Of a stretch of 64,000 nt of DNA, positions 23,033 through 33,812 are shown in pieces (positions within the stretch are counted from its first letter, which is position 1; the number at the start of each line of letters is the position of its first letter). A program made the position numbers and the translations under genes. Source of the stretch: Favolaschia claudopus (Eukaryota; Basidiomycota; Agaricomycetes; Agaricales; Mycenaceae); contig JAWWNJ010000007.1 of assembly GCA_037176885.1 (NCBI GenBank), forward strand, positions 1,488,001 to 1,552,000. Direction: 5' to 3'. A model generated the notes under the pieces. That model had not been told where the DNA came from. It saw nothing but the letters and a program-made list of their open reading frames with translations, and made no database searches.

Positions 23033-23649
23033 ATGGTACGTCCGCTGTCTATGGCCCCGCAACACGAATAACCGTTCAACAGAAAGTCGAAATCGACTCG
23101 TTCTCCGGCTTCCGGATCTACCCCAGCAAGGGCAAGCTTTTCGTCCGGGGCGACAGCAAGGTCTTTCTCGCTACCCTTTCACCCCCAGCCCAATATCTCA
23201 CAAATCCCAGGTATTCCGCTTCTCCACCTCGAAAAACGCCTCCCTCTTCCTCCAACGCAAAAATCCCCGCAAAATCGCATGGACCCAAGTCTACCGCCGC
23301 ATGCACAAAAAGGGCATCACGGAAGAGGTCGCGAAGAAGCGCTCCCGCCGTACCGTCAAGCACCAGCGTGGTATCGTCGGCGCTGACCTCTCTGCGATTG
23401 CCGCGAAGAGGAACCAGACTGCCGCGCAGAGGAATCAGTTCCGGGTGGCCGCTATTGCGAAGGCGAAGACGGAGAAGAAGGATAAGGAGACCAAGAAGGC
23501 TAAGGTGCGTTGCGTGGTGGCTTACCACTATTATTGTTTTTCTTTTTTTGCCATGCTAATTGGAGCTGCTGCAGCCCGCGCGCTCGTCGAACACCGCTTC
23601 CGGCCCCAAGGTATCGAAGCAGCAGATGAAGGGTGGAAAGGGCCGGTGA
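23033..23649 (+). CDS. RPL24: 60S ribosomal protein L24 (eL24), intact copy
   Basis: Component of the large cytosolic ribosomal subunit that bridges to the small subunit. Exons: 23033-23035, 23083-23160, 23211-23504 and 23575-23649; 149 aa. The family start VEIDSFSGFRIYP, the VRGDSK motif, FLQRKNPRKIAWT and the basic KKGITEEVAKKRSRRTVK helix are all present, with a lysine-rich tail ending KGGKGR. The stop was chosen because TGA follows CGG directly (23647-23649), giving the usual fungal ending without another intron. The first intron interrupts the gene right after the start codon. It is the only intact copy in the window; two fragments lie upstream at 3048 and 12792. Divergent from AAD copy 3. 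Confidence 0.95.
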
Positions 23650-25098
23650 GCGTGTACTTAGATAGTCGCCTTTCCGCATCCTATACTCTCTTTTTGTGTT
23701 ATGACTATATGCCCGTCGTCGCAAAAAAACCATGTCCCTTCCATGCTTCTATCGTCTGTGTGTCAAGTTACTGCCTTCCCAAAGCTCTGGCGCGTTATGG
23801 TATCATGCTACTTGCTCTCCTCATTCGAGAATACTGCGACTTCTGCCTTAGCAGTCCTTCCTTCCACGATGGCGGGGATTGATTGTCGCAATTTACATTT
23901 CCAGGGTCGAGTCGGGCATATGCAAGCATCAGGGAGACGGCCGCTTGGACCTTGGTGCTGCTGGATTTGATGTAAGTATATAATACGGCTAGCGGGCCAG
24001 AGAGTTTGCTGCCGATTCGTTTACAGGATGTATTTACGCCGGGTCGCGGTCCATAGCGGCTGATCTATCTAACGATGTAAGTAAGTCTCGTTCTGTTACT
24101 CATACCCTCACTGACAACTTCAAGTGTACCGTCTACGGTATCGTAGGACAACTCTCAAGTTGGTCCCTTCTCTTCTCTTCTCCGATGCAGCCGCCGCAAA
24201 TGACTCCGATCCCTTCACCTTAATCTCATCCTCATTGTCGAACGAGATGGAGGACACCTTCGCGGATTTCGGAGACTCAGAGTTCGATAGCCCGCCAGCA
24301 GACGGAGAGTTGACACCTAGCTGGACATTTTCTAGTCGTCACCCTCAATGGCTCTAATCCTAAGTTGCCATACCATAATCTTGTTTGTCTTTTCGTCGTC
24401 TCGTCCCATCGTGATCGATCCTGCAGGTGGGCGGCGGCCTGGCCGATCGTGGGGCGGGCGGCGCGGCGCCCAGACGCCAAGTTGACTTGTGCGGCTGTGT
24501 GCATACTTCTCTCACTTCGCACTCGCCGTCTTTGCTGTGTCCGGACCCTGATCTATCGCGAGAAGTTCGAGACATTCACTGAAATCGTGGCTACCGTCGC
24601 CGATGCGGAGGGACATGGTGATCCAGCGTCTGTCGCCCCCAGACGCCAAGACGGAATTCGGACTTGACTTGTGCGGCTGTGCGCATACTTCTCCACTTCG
24701 CACTCGCTCCGTCTTTGCTGCCTCCGGGACGTTCATCTACCGCGAGCAGGTCGAGCCATTCACAAGTCTTGTTTGCTCCAAAGTCGTGGCTACCGTCGCC
24801 GATGCGGAGGCACATACTGATTCAGCGTCTCCCACCGACATTTTGCCACACACACAATCCACCAGCACCAGAAACCTTCCTTCCTTGTCTCTCCTCGCCC
24901 AACTTCCCCACATCCCACTTCCCCCACCTTCACCAGTGCACAACGCTCGAGTCTAGATCTGTGGAGACCCACAAGGCGATGCTAAGACCATGACGAGCCG
25001 GAAAATGAAATAGGTGTGTGTTCGCCAAGCTGCCAAGGCGAGAGCAAAGTGCATAAATAAGCTCCAAGAGGCCAAGGTGGGAGCGACCCCTCTGCCGA
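23650..25098. other. RPL24-CAX intergenic region
   Basis: Holds the RPL24 3' UTR and the CAX upstream region. A 77-codon acidic frame at 24124-24357 has no recognised domain. A direct repeat lies at 24471-24810. No other gene seen. Confidence 0.5.
24471..24810 (+). repeat. Imperfect direct repeat, two copies of about 140-170 bp
   Basis: Copy a is 24471-24610 and copy b is 24640-24810. Both begin cagacgccaag, share ttgacttgtgcggctgtg and cttcgcactcgc, and end with gtggctaccgtcgccgatgc. Copy b has small insertions. Origin unknown; it may be a local duplication upstream of the CAX promoter. Confidence 0.7.
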
Positions 25099-27069
25099 AT
25101 GACCGAACCCCCATCCAATGCCTCCAACCCCCAGCCCTCTCTCAAAGCGCCCACAAGTGACGATGCCGACGACCCCCCTAGTAGTGGTAACGCCAACGCT
25201 GCTACCACTACTACAGTTACTACCCGCGAAGTGAAAGAAGGCGTCGAAGTGAAAGAAGGACAAGCCCCCCGCCGCCGCCGCCCGCACCGCAAACGCGCGC
25301 GCATCCTCGCCAAGCTCCAAGCACACTTCATCCCCACGCGCCCCCTAGGCCCCACCCCCACCTACGCCGCGTCCCTCAAAGCCGCCGCGCTCTACACCCC
25401 GCTCAACCTCTGCCTCCTCTTCATCCCCATCTCCTGGGCCTTGCACTTCAGCCACCAGAGCGCCACGCTCGTATTCATATTCAGCGCTCTGGGTATATTG
25501 CCGTTGGCGGCGATGCTCGGCCTGGGCACGGAGCAAATCGCGCTAAGGACGAGTCATAGTGTGGGGGGGCTGGTGAATGCTACGTTGGGGAATGTGGTTG
25601 AGTTGATTATCGCGGGGATTGCGTTGAAGCAGGTGTGTATTATTATTCAATCAATCTTTTTTTCGTGTATCGTTTCCGCGACAAGTCAATTCACGCCGGG
25701 ATGTAGTGCAAATTGGAACTGGTGCAGAGCTCTCTGCTCGGTGGACTCTTGAGCAACATGCTGCTCGTCTTAGGAATGGCCTTTGTCGGTGTGTACATTC
25801 CCCGCTCTCCATGTACCTGCCCTCATTCTCATGCACATCCGTAGTCGGCGGATTCCGCTTCCCGTCCCAGGAATTCCAGCCCATGGTCGCGCAACTCAAT
25901 TCCTCGCTCATGGTTGTTGCTGTCATTTCGCTCATCGTGCCTGCCGCTTTCGTACGTCGAAATTGTCGTTGTAGGTGCCGAGTTATTCGCTCATTGCATG
26001 TGTGTGTGTACAGCACGAGTTCTTGGAAGATCGACTCGAAAACGGCGAGGAGGTTCCTGTGCTTTTGCAGCTTAGCCGTGGAAGCGCTGTCATCCTCATT
26101 ATCATGTACGACCCAAATCTTTTTCCGTCGTCGTTCTCGCTAACTCTGCCCTCCCTCCCTATCAGCTATATCGCCTACGTCAGTATCAGATCCAATTATC
26201 GCAAATACCTTCCGAAGTTTACTGACCCCACCCCAGCTCGTCTTCCAATTCTACTCCCACAGCCACCTCTTCATCTCCATCGAAAACTCCCCCCGCTCCT
26301 CCATCTCCTCCCACCGCTCGGACGACTCCGACGCCGACTCCGTACTCCCCGTGCACTCCTCATCGTCATCCCTCACCTCCCATTCCCATTCCACCAACGG
26401 CGAAGAGCGCGTGAGGCTCAACACCCCCGTCGCGCTCTTCCTGCTCGTCGCATCGACCGCCCTGGCGTACGTCACCGCCGAGCACCTCGTCGACTCGCTC
26501 GAAGGCCTCGTCGCGTCCAACCCCGCCGTTTCGGAGAAGTGGCTCACGCTTATTGTGATCCCGATTATCAGTAATGCGGCGGAGCATGTCACTGCTGTTG
26601 TGGTTGCAAGGAAAGGCAAGGTGAGAGATATGTCCATATTTGAATTCGTTCTTTCTTGTATCCGGGGTGTCTTTGTATGTGATGTCAGCGCTGATATTTT
26701 TTGCGTCTAGTTCGACTTGGCTATGAGCGTTGCGATCGGGAGCTGTATCCAAATTGCACTGTTCGTCATCCCCGTGCTTGTCCTTGTTGCGTGGGGCATG
26801 GACAAGCCTCTCACCCTCCTCTTCGACCCTCTCGAAACTCTGGTCCTGTTTTTATCGGTCCTCCTGGTGAAATTCTCCCTCGAGGATGGCAAGTCGCATT
26901 GGATGAGCGGAGTTGTCTTTATCTGTGAGTCAATGTCGCTGAATGAATGCCTCTTTTCGTCTTTTTCTGAATGCGATGTCTAGCGGTGTATATCCTGATC
27001 GCTCTGTCCTTTTGGAACTTCCCCGATTCTACGAGGATATTCCAGGGGCAGGAGCTTGTTTGTACGTAA
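25099..27069 (+). CDS. Ca2+/H+ antiporter, CAX/VCX1 family (vacuolar)
   Basis: Exchanges cytosolic Ca2+ for vacuolar H+. Eight exons: 25099-25632, 25707-25788, 25845-25951, 26014-26105, 26166-26178 (13 bp), 26237-26620, 26711-26924 and 26984-27069; 503 aa. A hydrophilic N-terminus of about 90 residues with a basic RRRRPHRKR patch precedes the first membrane helix. The two cation-binding alpha-repeats of the family are clear: GNVVE (residues 164-168) and SNAAEH (388-393). A Ser/His/Asp-rich loop (SISSHRSDDSDADS onward) separates the halves, where this family usually has an acidic loop. Length and order fit fungal CAX proteins. The start is the only ATG before the basic region in frame. Confidence 0.93.
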
Positions 27070-27464
27070 ACTGAATGTTGGCTTAGAGGAAGAGGAAGTA
27101 CACATGCTGCTGTTTTTGCGATATGTTACTGTACTATTACTATGAATGATATGTTTTCTGTTGCGTCATGCCTCGAGCACAGCGACCATTCTTTCCTTGT
27201 TATCATGGTTTGACCTCGAGTGGCCCTTCGAAGCTTCAAGTTGGGAAATGCATTTCACCACTCGCGAGTCTTGGTCAAGTTCGAATGATTCTTGATATCC
27301 CTCCAGGCCTTGCGAGTACCCAAATCGAACTTCAATTTGAACGATATCACAATCTGTTCAATGCTGCTAAAATACATACATACAGTACTTTGTGACACTT
27401 AGTTTGCTTATGCATACAACAATTCCCAATCCTTGTGCCCGGGCCTCGATAAGCCCTCATGTCC
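27070..27464. other. Convergent intergenic region
   Basis: Lies between the 3' ends of the CAX gene and AAD 4. No gene seen. Confidence 0.6.
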
Positions 27465-28944
27465 TCAATTCTTCGAGTGCGGAATCGGCTGTACGGGCGG
27501 CAGGAACGCAAAGTTCGCAGCAGTCTTGAACATTCCTCCCAGCTGTGTTCCGTCTCCCTGTTCGCTCCGATTAAGCATGACAATTCCTGCATCTGAGAAA
27601 GAAAGCCTGACGCACAATCATGGTGGTTGGGAACCCCGGATCGAAGGGGACTACACTCTCCAGGAAGGCGATCTGCTCTGGCGAGAGCGAAATATCGAGG
27701 GCTTCGACGTTGGCGAGGAGATGTTCGACTTTGCGGCCGCCGAGGATGGGGAAGACATAGGGTGTTTTGGACATCACGTAGGCGATTGCGACTAGATGTT
27801 GAGATGAACATACAGGAGAAAGGAACAGGGAAACAAAACTCACCAGCGGTGATACTTTTCGTTCCCACCTCGCCCGCGACCTTCTCAAGCGCGTACGACA
27901 TCTTCTTCTCAGTCTCGTTGCGCTCCCAGTTAGGCCCGAATATCATGCGTCCTTTCTCGCCCGTGCGGCGACGTTCCTCCTCTTCGGCGTCGGTGCGGAA
28001 CTTGCCTGAGGCGAGGACGTCCCAGGGGGCTAGTGCCAGACCTGTCGAGTATTCAATTATACTGGATGCTTTCATGTGAGGACATGGTACACACACCTTG
28101 CGAACGACACATCGGAATGATATCGCGCTCGAACGAACGCTCGAGGACGTTCCATTTGCCTTGATAAATCACGAAGGGCGTCTTGCCGTGGTCTTTTGCG
28201 TATTGGTTGGCGAGGGCGACGACCCAGGCGGGAGTGTCAGAAACTCCCTTCGAAAGTTTTCAGTCGAGGTTTCACAACAGAACGATAATATGCATACCAG
28301 ATACAACACCTTGCCCTGCACGACTAGATTGTGCAGCCCATTCATCACCTCCTCAACGCCCGTCTCCCAATCCCACCAATGCACATACAGGATATCGATG
28401 TAAGAGGTGCGCAGTTTCTTGAGGCTGGCTTCGACGCTAATGTGCATTGATTTTATGTTGTTTCCAACGTAGTGTGTTTTTTGGGTAATCGACTCGTCAC
28501 CGCGTTTCCAAGCGCTAGTGTACTGTTATAGCACAGATGAGTATTGTATGTAGAACCCACAGTCAATGGGAAAGATGACCTTGGTCGCAATGACAAGTTG
28601 ATCGCGAATTCCCCGCTTCTCAGACCACTCGCCAATGAGCTTCTCCGATGTTTCGCTTTGACTTGGGACGTGTATCAGCAACAGTTCAGAAAAATCAGGA
28701 TCGAAACTTACTAGCCATTGGCGGTATCGATGAAATTTCCGCCATTGTCAAAATAAGCATCAAGCAATTTGAAGCTGGAATCCCTGTCCATAGCGCCCAT
28801 ACCCATCGAAGCCCAAGCGGAGGCATCACCGATACTCATGGCGCCGAGTTGGAGGGGCGAGACATGGATTCCCGCGGTGGGGGAGAGTTTCCTGTAGACG
28901 CCGAGCTTGGTGGGGGGCGGGGGGGCAGGCGCGAAGAACGACAT
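27465..28944 (-). CDS. Aryl-alcohol dehydrogenase-like aldo/keto reductase, complete paralogue (AAD 4)
   Basis: NADPH-dependent aryl-aldehyde reductase family. Seven exons: 28712-28944, 28580-28661, 28298-28522, 28097-28247, 27844-28041, 27616-27791 and 27465-27557; 385 aa, the usual family length. AKR tetrad: Asp73, Tyr78 (DTANGYQ), Lys105, His153 (YVHWWDW). The last exon begins GDGTQLGG and ends [10 protein letters not shown]; it aligns with the normal AAD tail and is the part lost from copies 1-3. All intron positions match those copies, so the four genes share one ancestor. Promoter core CCGGAGGGTATATAA lies about 85 bp upstream. Convergent with the CAX gene. Confidence 0.92.
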
Positions 28945-29025
28945 GATGAGTTAGTGGCTGAACGGAAGAACGTGGGGCGAAAGACAGGTGGGTCTCGGGT
29001 TATCGATATCGCTGGGTAGACTTTA

Positions 29026-29032
29026 TTATATA
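29026..29032 (-). promoter_or_regulatory. TATA box of AAD 4
   Basis: TATATAA on the minus strand, 82 bp above the ATG, preceded by CCGGAGGG as in AAD copy 3. Confidence 0.55.
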
Positions 29033-30172
29033 CCCTCCGGGTCCCATGCTTTGACTAAGCGATTATCGAGTGAAGTATAGTCGTCGACGTCAGATAGATT
29101 CTCTTGAAAGTCATGAGGCCTCGAGAAGCACCGGCCCTGGGTGACGCGTCGATACTAGTACTCGGCGGGATTTTTTTCCAGAGGTTTGTAAGGCTTTTTG
29201 AGGCTCGGTTTGTGCATAGTCGCCGCTTGCGATCTCCAATTATAAGACGGGGATGCGACCTGTATTTTGGGCGGTGGCCGCTGAGAGTTTGGGAAGAGCT
29301 GGCTGCCGAGCCGCCTTATTGGGCCCAAGGCCTAGACCGAAATATCTCTCATCGCTCTCTCATCTCTCCTTTGACCACCCCAATGACTGCATGCCTCGAA
29401 CCTAGAGAAGACACACCAAAACCATTGGTGGGACACAACGAGTGCCTGGTTGTGGTCCCTCTGGGACCTGGGTGCTCTGATTGGCCAAGTTGTCAATGGC
29501 CACGTTGAATGTCTTCCGAAAATTGCCATTGGACGGCTTACCATGTTCAACGAACTCATCCGGCTCATCTGAAAAGTTGTGACGTTCATGCATGATTCCA
29601 CCGCTAGCAGTAGCTTCTCAACAACCGAGCTTGAGAGTCATCCGCAGCCTAACTCTTCCATGTCGCACTCAACATCATTGGTTTTCGTTAGTACTCGCTG
29701 GTGGAAATCGCCCTCTGGTACGAAAGCTGCGGCTGCGGATCCTCGGAAAATCACAGCGTTCGGAAGATGGGATCCTCGACAAAGGCTAAGCATCACAGTT
29801 CACTCCGTTGGTCGTCGGATATTGTGAAGATGTCGACTTTTAGCCTAGCAAGTACGGGTCAGGGGCAGTGCATTTTGATCCCAAACCTCGTTCAATGCTC
29901 ACTGAACTTCCGTTCATAGTCAACCGCAGCTACTGCTGAGTAGAGAGGTGAGCGCGGCGCTGGGGTCACCATGGTGAATTTTCATCTTGAAGTTGGATCG
30001 GACGTCGAGTTAACGTGTACTGCGCAATCGACCCCGACCATTATAAGAGAGGAAGGAAAGATTTTCAATCTTCATTCTCTTCAACTCCTCCGACCTGGTG
30101 TCTTTCTTTTCCTGCTTACTCCCCAGCCACTTCTCCATCCACCTCTCATTTCTACTTCATTCAATTCACGCA
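29033..30172. other. Intergenic region, no gene recognised
   Basis: Contains only short overlapping frames. The right end holds the promoter of the small secreted protein gene (TATAAGA at 30042-30048). Confidence 0.55.
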
Positions 30173-30774
30173 ATGGTTCGCATCTCTGCTGTTGTTACCC
30201 TCACCTTTGCCGCTCTCGCCGCCGCCGGTACGCACTTCTTATAGCTTTCAAAGAATCAGATTCTCATACAGTAATAGTACCAATGCACAGGCGCCAAACC
30301 GGCGACCTCGACTGCAACCTCGCACGTCTGAAGATCATTTTCGACGTTGCCGCCAGCAAGAAGCTTGTCAGTCAAATCAATGCAACGTACGTCTTCTTGG
30401 CAAACCTCAAAGCCAGACTCATCTAACCTTTAATTACTTATCAAGTGATCTTGCAACCGCGAGTGCAGTTGCTGTCGCTCAAACGAGTCTAGACAGCGTT
30501 AACAGCGGCATTCAAGATATCCTTACGGCGATTTTCGATGCGAAGAACGCCCCCGCCCTTTCTCGCACTCAGGTCTCGGATGGCTTGGATGCGGCAAGGT
30601 CGGCACTTGCCATCATTAACGAGTGAGTGTCCTCTCCTCCGCGCCGTTTTCATGAGTTGATTTATGACGATGTTACCTTGCAGCCCAAGCCTCAATGCTA
30701 CGGTGGCAGCGGCACAGGCAAGAATCCTGACTGCCGGTCAGGATGGTGATAAGGTTGTGGCGGAATGCAAGTAA
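30173..30774 (+). CDS. Small secreted helical protein
   Basis: Four exons: 30173-30227, 30278-30386, 30446-30622 and 30684-30774; 143 aa. The N-terminus MVRISAVVTLTFAALAAA is a signal peptide, followed by VPMHRRQTGDLDCN, with RRQ resembling a propeptide processing site. The mature part is alanine-rich and helical (QTSLDSVNSGIQDIL; VSDGLDAARSALAII), with two cysteines (DLDCN and VAECK). It resembles a family of small secreted proteins common in Agaricomycetes and loosely the HsbA surface-binding proteins; exact function unknown. The acceptor of intron 1 could instead be six bases earlier (30272), adding two residues. Confidence 0.72.
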
Positions 30775-31298
30775 TTGTATAATAACAGTATTGCCGGTCT
30801 CATTGTTATTTCGTTTTCTCATTCCTTGAATTCCTACCACTGGATCTCACCTGGATTCTTTGAGCATTTGAGTGAATCAATAATTATGCCATCCCGTGAG
30901 AACAACGTTGTTCATTTGGGAGCAAGGCTCTTACTGGCTTGAATGGCCTCCTTCTCCCCCAACAACTTATTACATGTTTTTCTTCAGTGAGCAATTGCGG
31001 CACACGACTTCGACGTTTCAACCGTGGGAACAGACAGATGCCGTAAGTTGAATTTCAAAGATAATGAGAAGATACGTTAAGATCCAGTCAGCTTGTACAT
31101 TGTACAATGACTCGCTGGAAAGCAATGAAAGAACTCAAGGAATCTCGGAGTGATCGATCTCACATGAAAAGAGTGATATTATGGCTGAAAATAAAATAAA
31201 TAAAAAAATTCCACCTATCACCAATTATAAAGTACTACTTTTAGTCGTGTCGACAGTCATTATGAGAAGTATTTGCACGTCTATGTCTCTAGAATCAT
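30775..31298. other. Intergenic region, no gene
   Basis: A-rich sequence between convergent genes; no gene seen. Confidence 0.6.
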
Positions 31299-33375
31299 TC
31301 AAGGGGGGCAGACCTTCTCGAAAGCAGCAACGGTGGCCTTGGCCAACGCCGCGTCCTCCTTGCGGATCTTCCAGGAGGAGACCAAGCTGGAGCTCGTGTA
31401 GGTGATCTGAAGAGCAAATGAATGTCCATGTTCCAAAGAAAGGCGAAGCGTAATCGTACCTTGCCGTTAGATTTCTCGAACGCGGCCGCATCAACTGAGT
31501 CCAGTCCCTTGATATCGAAACACTTGGCCTCGAACTTCGGGTTCTGGCTCTCCGGAATGAGCATCTGGTTAGTCGATCCAGTGAGCGGGCCCAAAAGGAG
31601 CGAGCTTGCGACGCTGCCAGCACCACGGGTGGGGAGGTTGGTGATGTACGAAGCACGCTCGTCGTTTTTGACCTTGGCGTTACCGCGGATGAGTTCCGGA
31701 ATCTGGACCTTGTCCTGGGAGGCGCGGAAAGTGGCGGAAGACTTGGCGAAGATGGCGCAGACTTTGCCGGGGAGCTTGTTGGCCTGGCTATTGATTGCGG
31801 CGGCTGCTTCGGCGCTGGGTGGAAGCGAAAGATGAGACAATGTTGCCGAGGGGGAGAGGGAAGCAATACGCACACGCTGAGGGTGTCGGAAATGTAAAGA
31901 CCCGAGCCTAGCTCGGCATCCAAGCCAGACTTGCCCTTGGTTTGACCTTCCTTGGTGGTCGGTCGGACAATCTCACCACGGGTCTCCCAGAGCGCAGCAG
32001 TCTCCTACAAAGATTCAATCAGCTCCGGATTCCAGCAATTAAGATCAATGAGCGACGCACCGAGTTGGTTCCATGCCAGCCAACAAACTCGTTGCCCTGG
32101 CTCAGACGGGGGACAATGAGACCGAAGAAGGTGCGGTTCGCAATGCGAATTTCGCGCGCGACGGCCTCGAGCATCCGGCGAGTCTTAGTCTTCTTCGGTG
32201 CAGGCGCCGCCTTGCCCTTGGGTGGGGGGCAGGCCTGAACGAATGAAAATAGTGTGAGAGAGGGATGGAGGGAAGGCGGAAAAAGCTCACAGCTTTGGCG
32301 GGAGCAGCGGGTGCCTTCGCAGGTGCAGCGGGTACCGCGGGAGCCTTTGCTGGGGCCGCAGGCTTGGCCGGTGCTTTCGCGGGTGCGGCGGCAGGCTTGA
32401 CCGGAGCCTTAGCAGGTGCCTTGTTGACCCCAGATGAGCAAAGAACAATCAGATAGACCAAGTGAACAAACGAACGGCGGCGGGCTTGGCGGCGGGTTTG
32501 GCCACAGGCTTGGCGACCGGTTTTGTAACAGGCTTCGCGACGGGTTTTGCGACAGGTTTTGCGACGGGTTTCGCAACAGGCTTCGCAACGGGTTTGGCCA
32601 CCGGCTTGGCCGCAACCTTTTTCTAAAATTTGGAATGAGCAATAAGGTCGGCAATGATATGACCAAAACAGACCGCAGCGGCACGACCAACTATGGCCTA
32701 TGAATGATAGGGTGGCGGGAAATAGGTCTCTGAAATTTACATGTGCAAATTTACCCGGTTAATTAGCGGCTAATTTACCGGGAGGGTTGGGAGGGGAAAA
32801 AATAGCACGTTAATTAGGGTCAACTAGAGTCAAATAGCCAGGACGCAATACACTGGGATTCAGAGGACTTGTTCCGCGAAAACAACGGTAGGATCGCGGT
32901 CACACTTGGGTCGTACAATTAAGGCAATGCACCCAGCGTACGTCACGGTCAGGTGTGCTGTGACGACCCTTTTTTCGTGGTCTATTGTGAGGGTTGATTT
33001 TGGGGGCAAATTGACCGGTCAATTAGTGCAAATTAGCATAGTAAAATAGCGTTCTTGGCCTATTTGACCAGGGTAAAATAGCAAAATTTCCTCCGGGGCT
33101 CCGCCCCGGACCCCGTCTATTTGACGCTAATTTACTTGGGTAAAACAAGTCGAATAGGACCCCGCAGGGGTCCTGATGTATTTTACCCACGTCAACCAGG
33201 CCGCTGACCTATTTCCCGCCACCCTATTGAATGAACTCGAATTGAGGGTCGATTCTTCTCATGAGTGTCTGCAACGCACCATTTCGTCGCCAGCCATAAC
33301 ATCGGGCACCGGCGCCGCAATCGTATCGAGAGAGAGAAGGACGGTGAGCAAAAGGGGGAAAAACGCAATCTTCAT
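31299..33375 (-). CDS. Putative secreted ADP-ribosyltransferase-like protein 1 (with K/A/P-rich linker)
   Basis: Seven exons: 33280-33375, 32476-32622, 32291-32419, 32061-32234, 31874-32004, 31460-31814 and 31299-31406; 379 aa. Exon 1 encodes a signal peptide (hydrophobic core FFPLLLTVLLSL). Exons 2-3 encode a low-complexity linker: about ten V(A/T)KP tetrapeptides, then Ala/Pro/Lys repeats. The rest resembles the H-Y-[E] ADP-ribosyltransferase fold: EFVGWHGTN with His178, LDAELGSGLYISD with Tyr219 some 40 residues on, and NQMLIPES, where Glu314 or the preceding Gln309 sits where the catalytic residue would be. Spacing and the WHGT/LYIS motifs suggest the branch that includes secreted toxin-type ADP-ribosyltransferases and PARPs; catalysis is unproven. 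Intron 1 carries a MITE. Paralogue at 59652-60772. Confidence 0.6.
32707..33227. mobile_element. MITE, 521 bp, inside intron 1 of the ADP-ribosyltransferase-like gene
   Basis: Terminal inverted repeats atagggtggcgggaaatagg / its complement (about 21 bp), flanked by the direct repeat tgaatg (32701-32706 and 33228-33233). No coding capacity. The gene's first intron is 657 bp with it and would be about 130 bp without it. The element contains gctccgccccgga-type GC stretches and repeated gtcaa/taatt words. Confidence 0.88.
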
Positions 33376-33812
33376 GTCGGGCGACTAAGGGAGTGGAACA
33401 AAAAAAAGATAGATGGGTGGAAGACGAAGTGGAAGGAGAGTGGGAGAGAGACAAAAAAAGGGCCGGCCGAAGAAGGAGAATAGAGAAACATCGTCAGAGT
33501 AGTGCGGTTTATATCTGGTCGGGGGTGTCTTGGCATCAATGGACAATTGCTAAAAGTACGGAAGTATATGCATCGTGAGATTTTGCCAACTACCATTGAT
33601 GGTCCGAGCTCCGAGCTCGCCGCTCGGTAGGTAGGTCGCGATACCGATCCATTGTGTACCGTATACTGTGCAGCCTTGGTGGGGACATCGATATTTTTCA
33701 ATGATTATTTTTCGCTGCCGTCTCGCGGGAGAGCTCGGTGGGGGTCGAGAAAAACGCAGACAAAACCGTCGGATCTCCGCCTTACTGAAGTTGAAATTTA
33801 GTACCCGAATCG
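33376..33812. other. Upstream region of ADP-ribosyltransferase-like gene 1
   Basis: Contains a TATA-like element (minus strand ATATAAACC near 33508-33514), about 135 bp above the ATG. Nothing else seen. Confidence 0.5.

Larger units (their letters stand above)
19489..23291. repeat. Third, partial copy of the unit (mosaic of identical and diverged sequence)
   Basis: Identical to units 1 and 2 up to about 20521, inside the AAD intron between exons 4 and 5. From there it is a clearly diverged paralogue (scattered substitutions and small indels, plus a 505-bp insertion) up to 23291. At that point units 1 and 2 leave RPL24 for unrelated sequence while this copy continues through the intact gene. 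A sharp step from identity to divergence is expected from crossing-over between an older pair of paralogues. Confidence 0.9.

Noticed and set aside
23500..23882. Extension of RPL24 through an open frame after exon 3
   Set aside because: It ignores the canonical intron 23505-23574; the spliced product gives the normal L24 ending KGGKGR.
24124..24357. 77-codon acidic frame
   Set aside because: No homology, no splice partners, next to a direct repeat; too little support.
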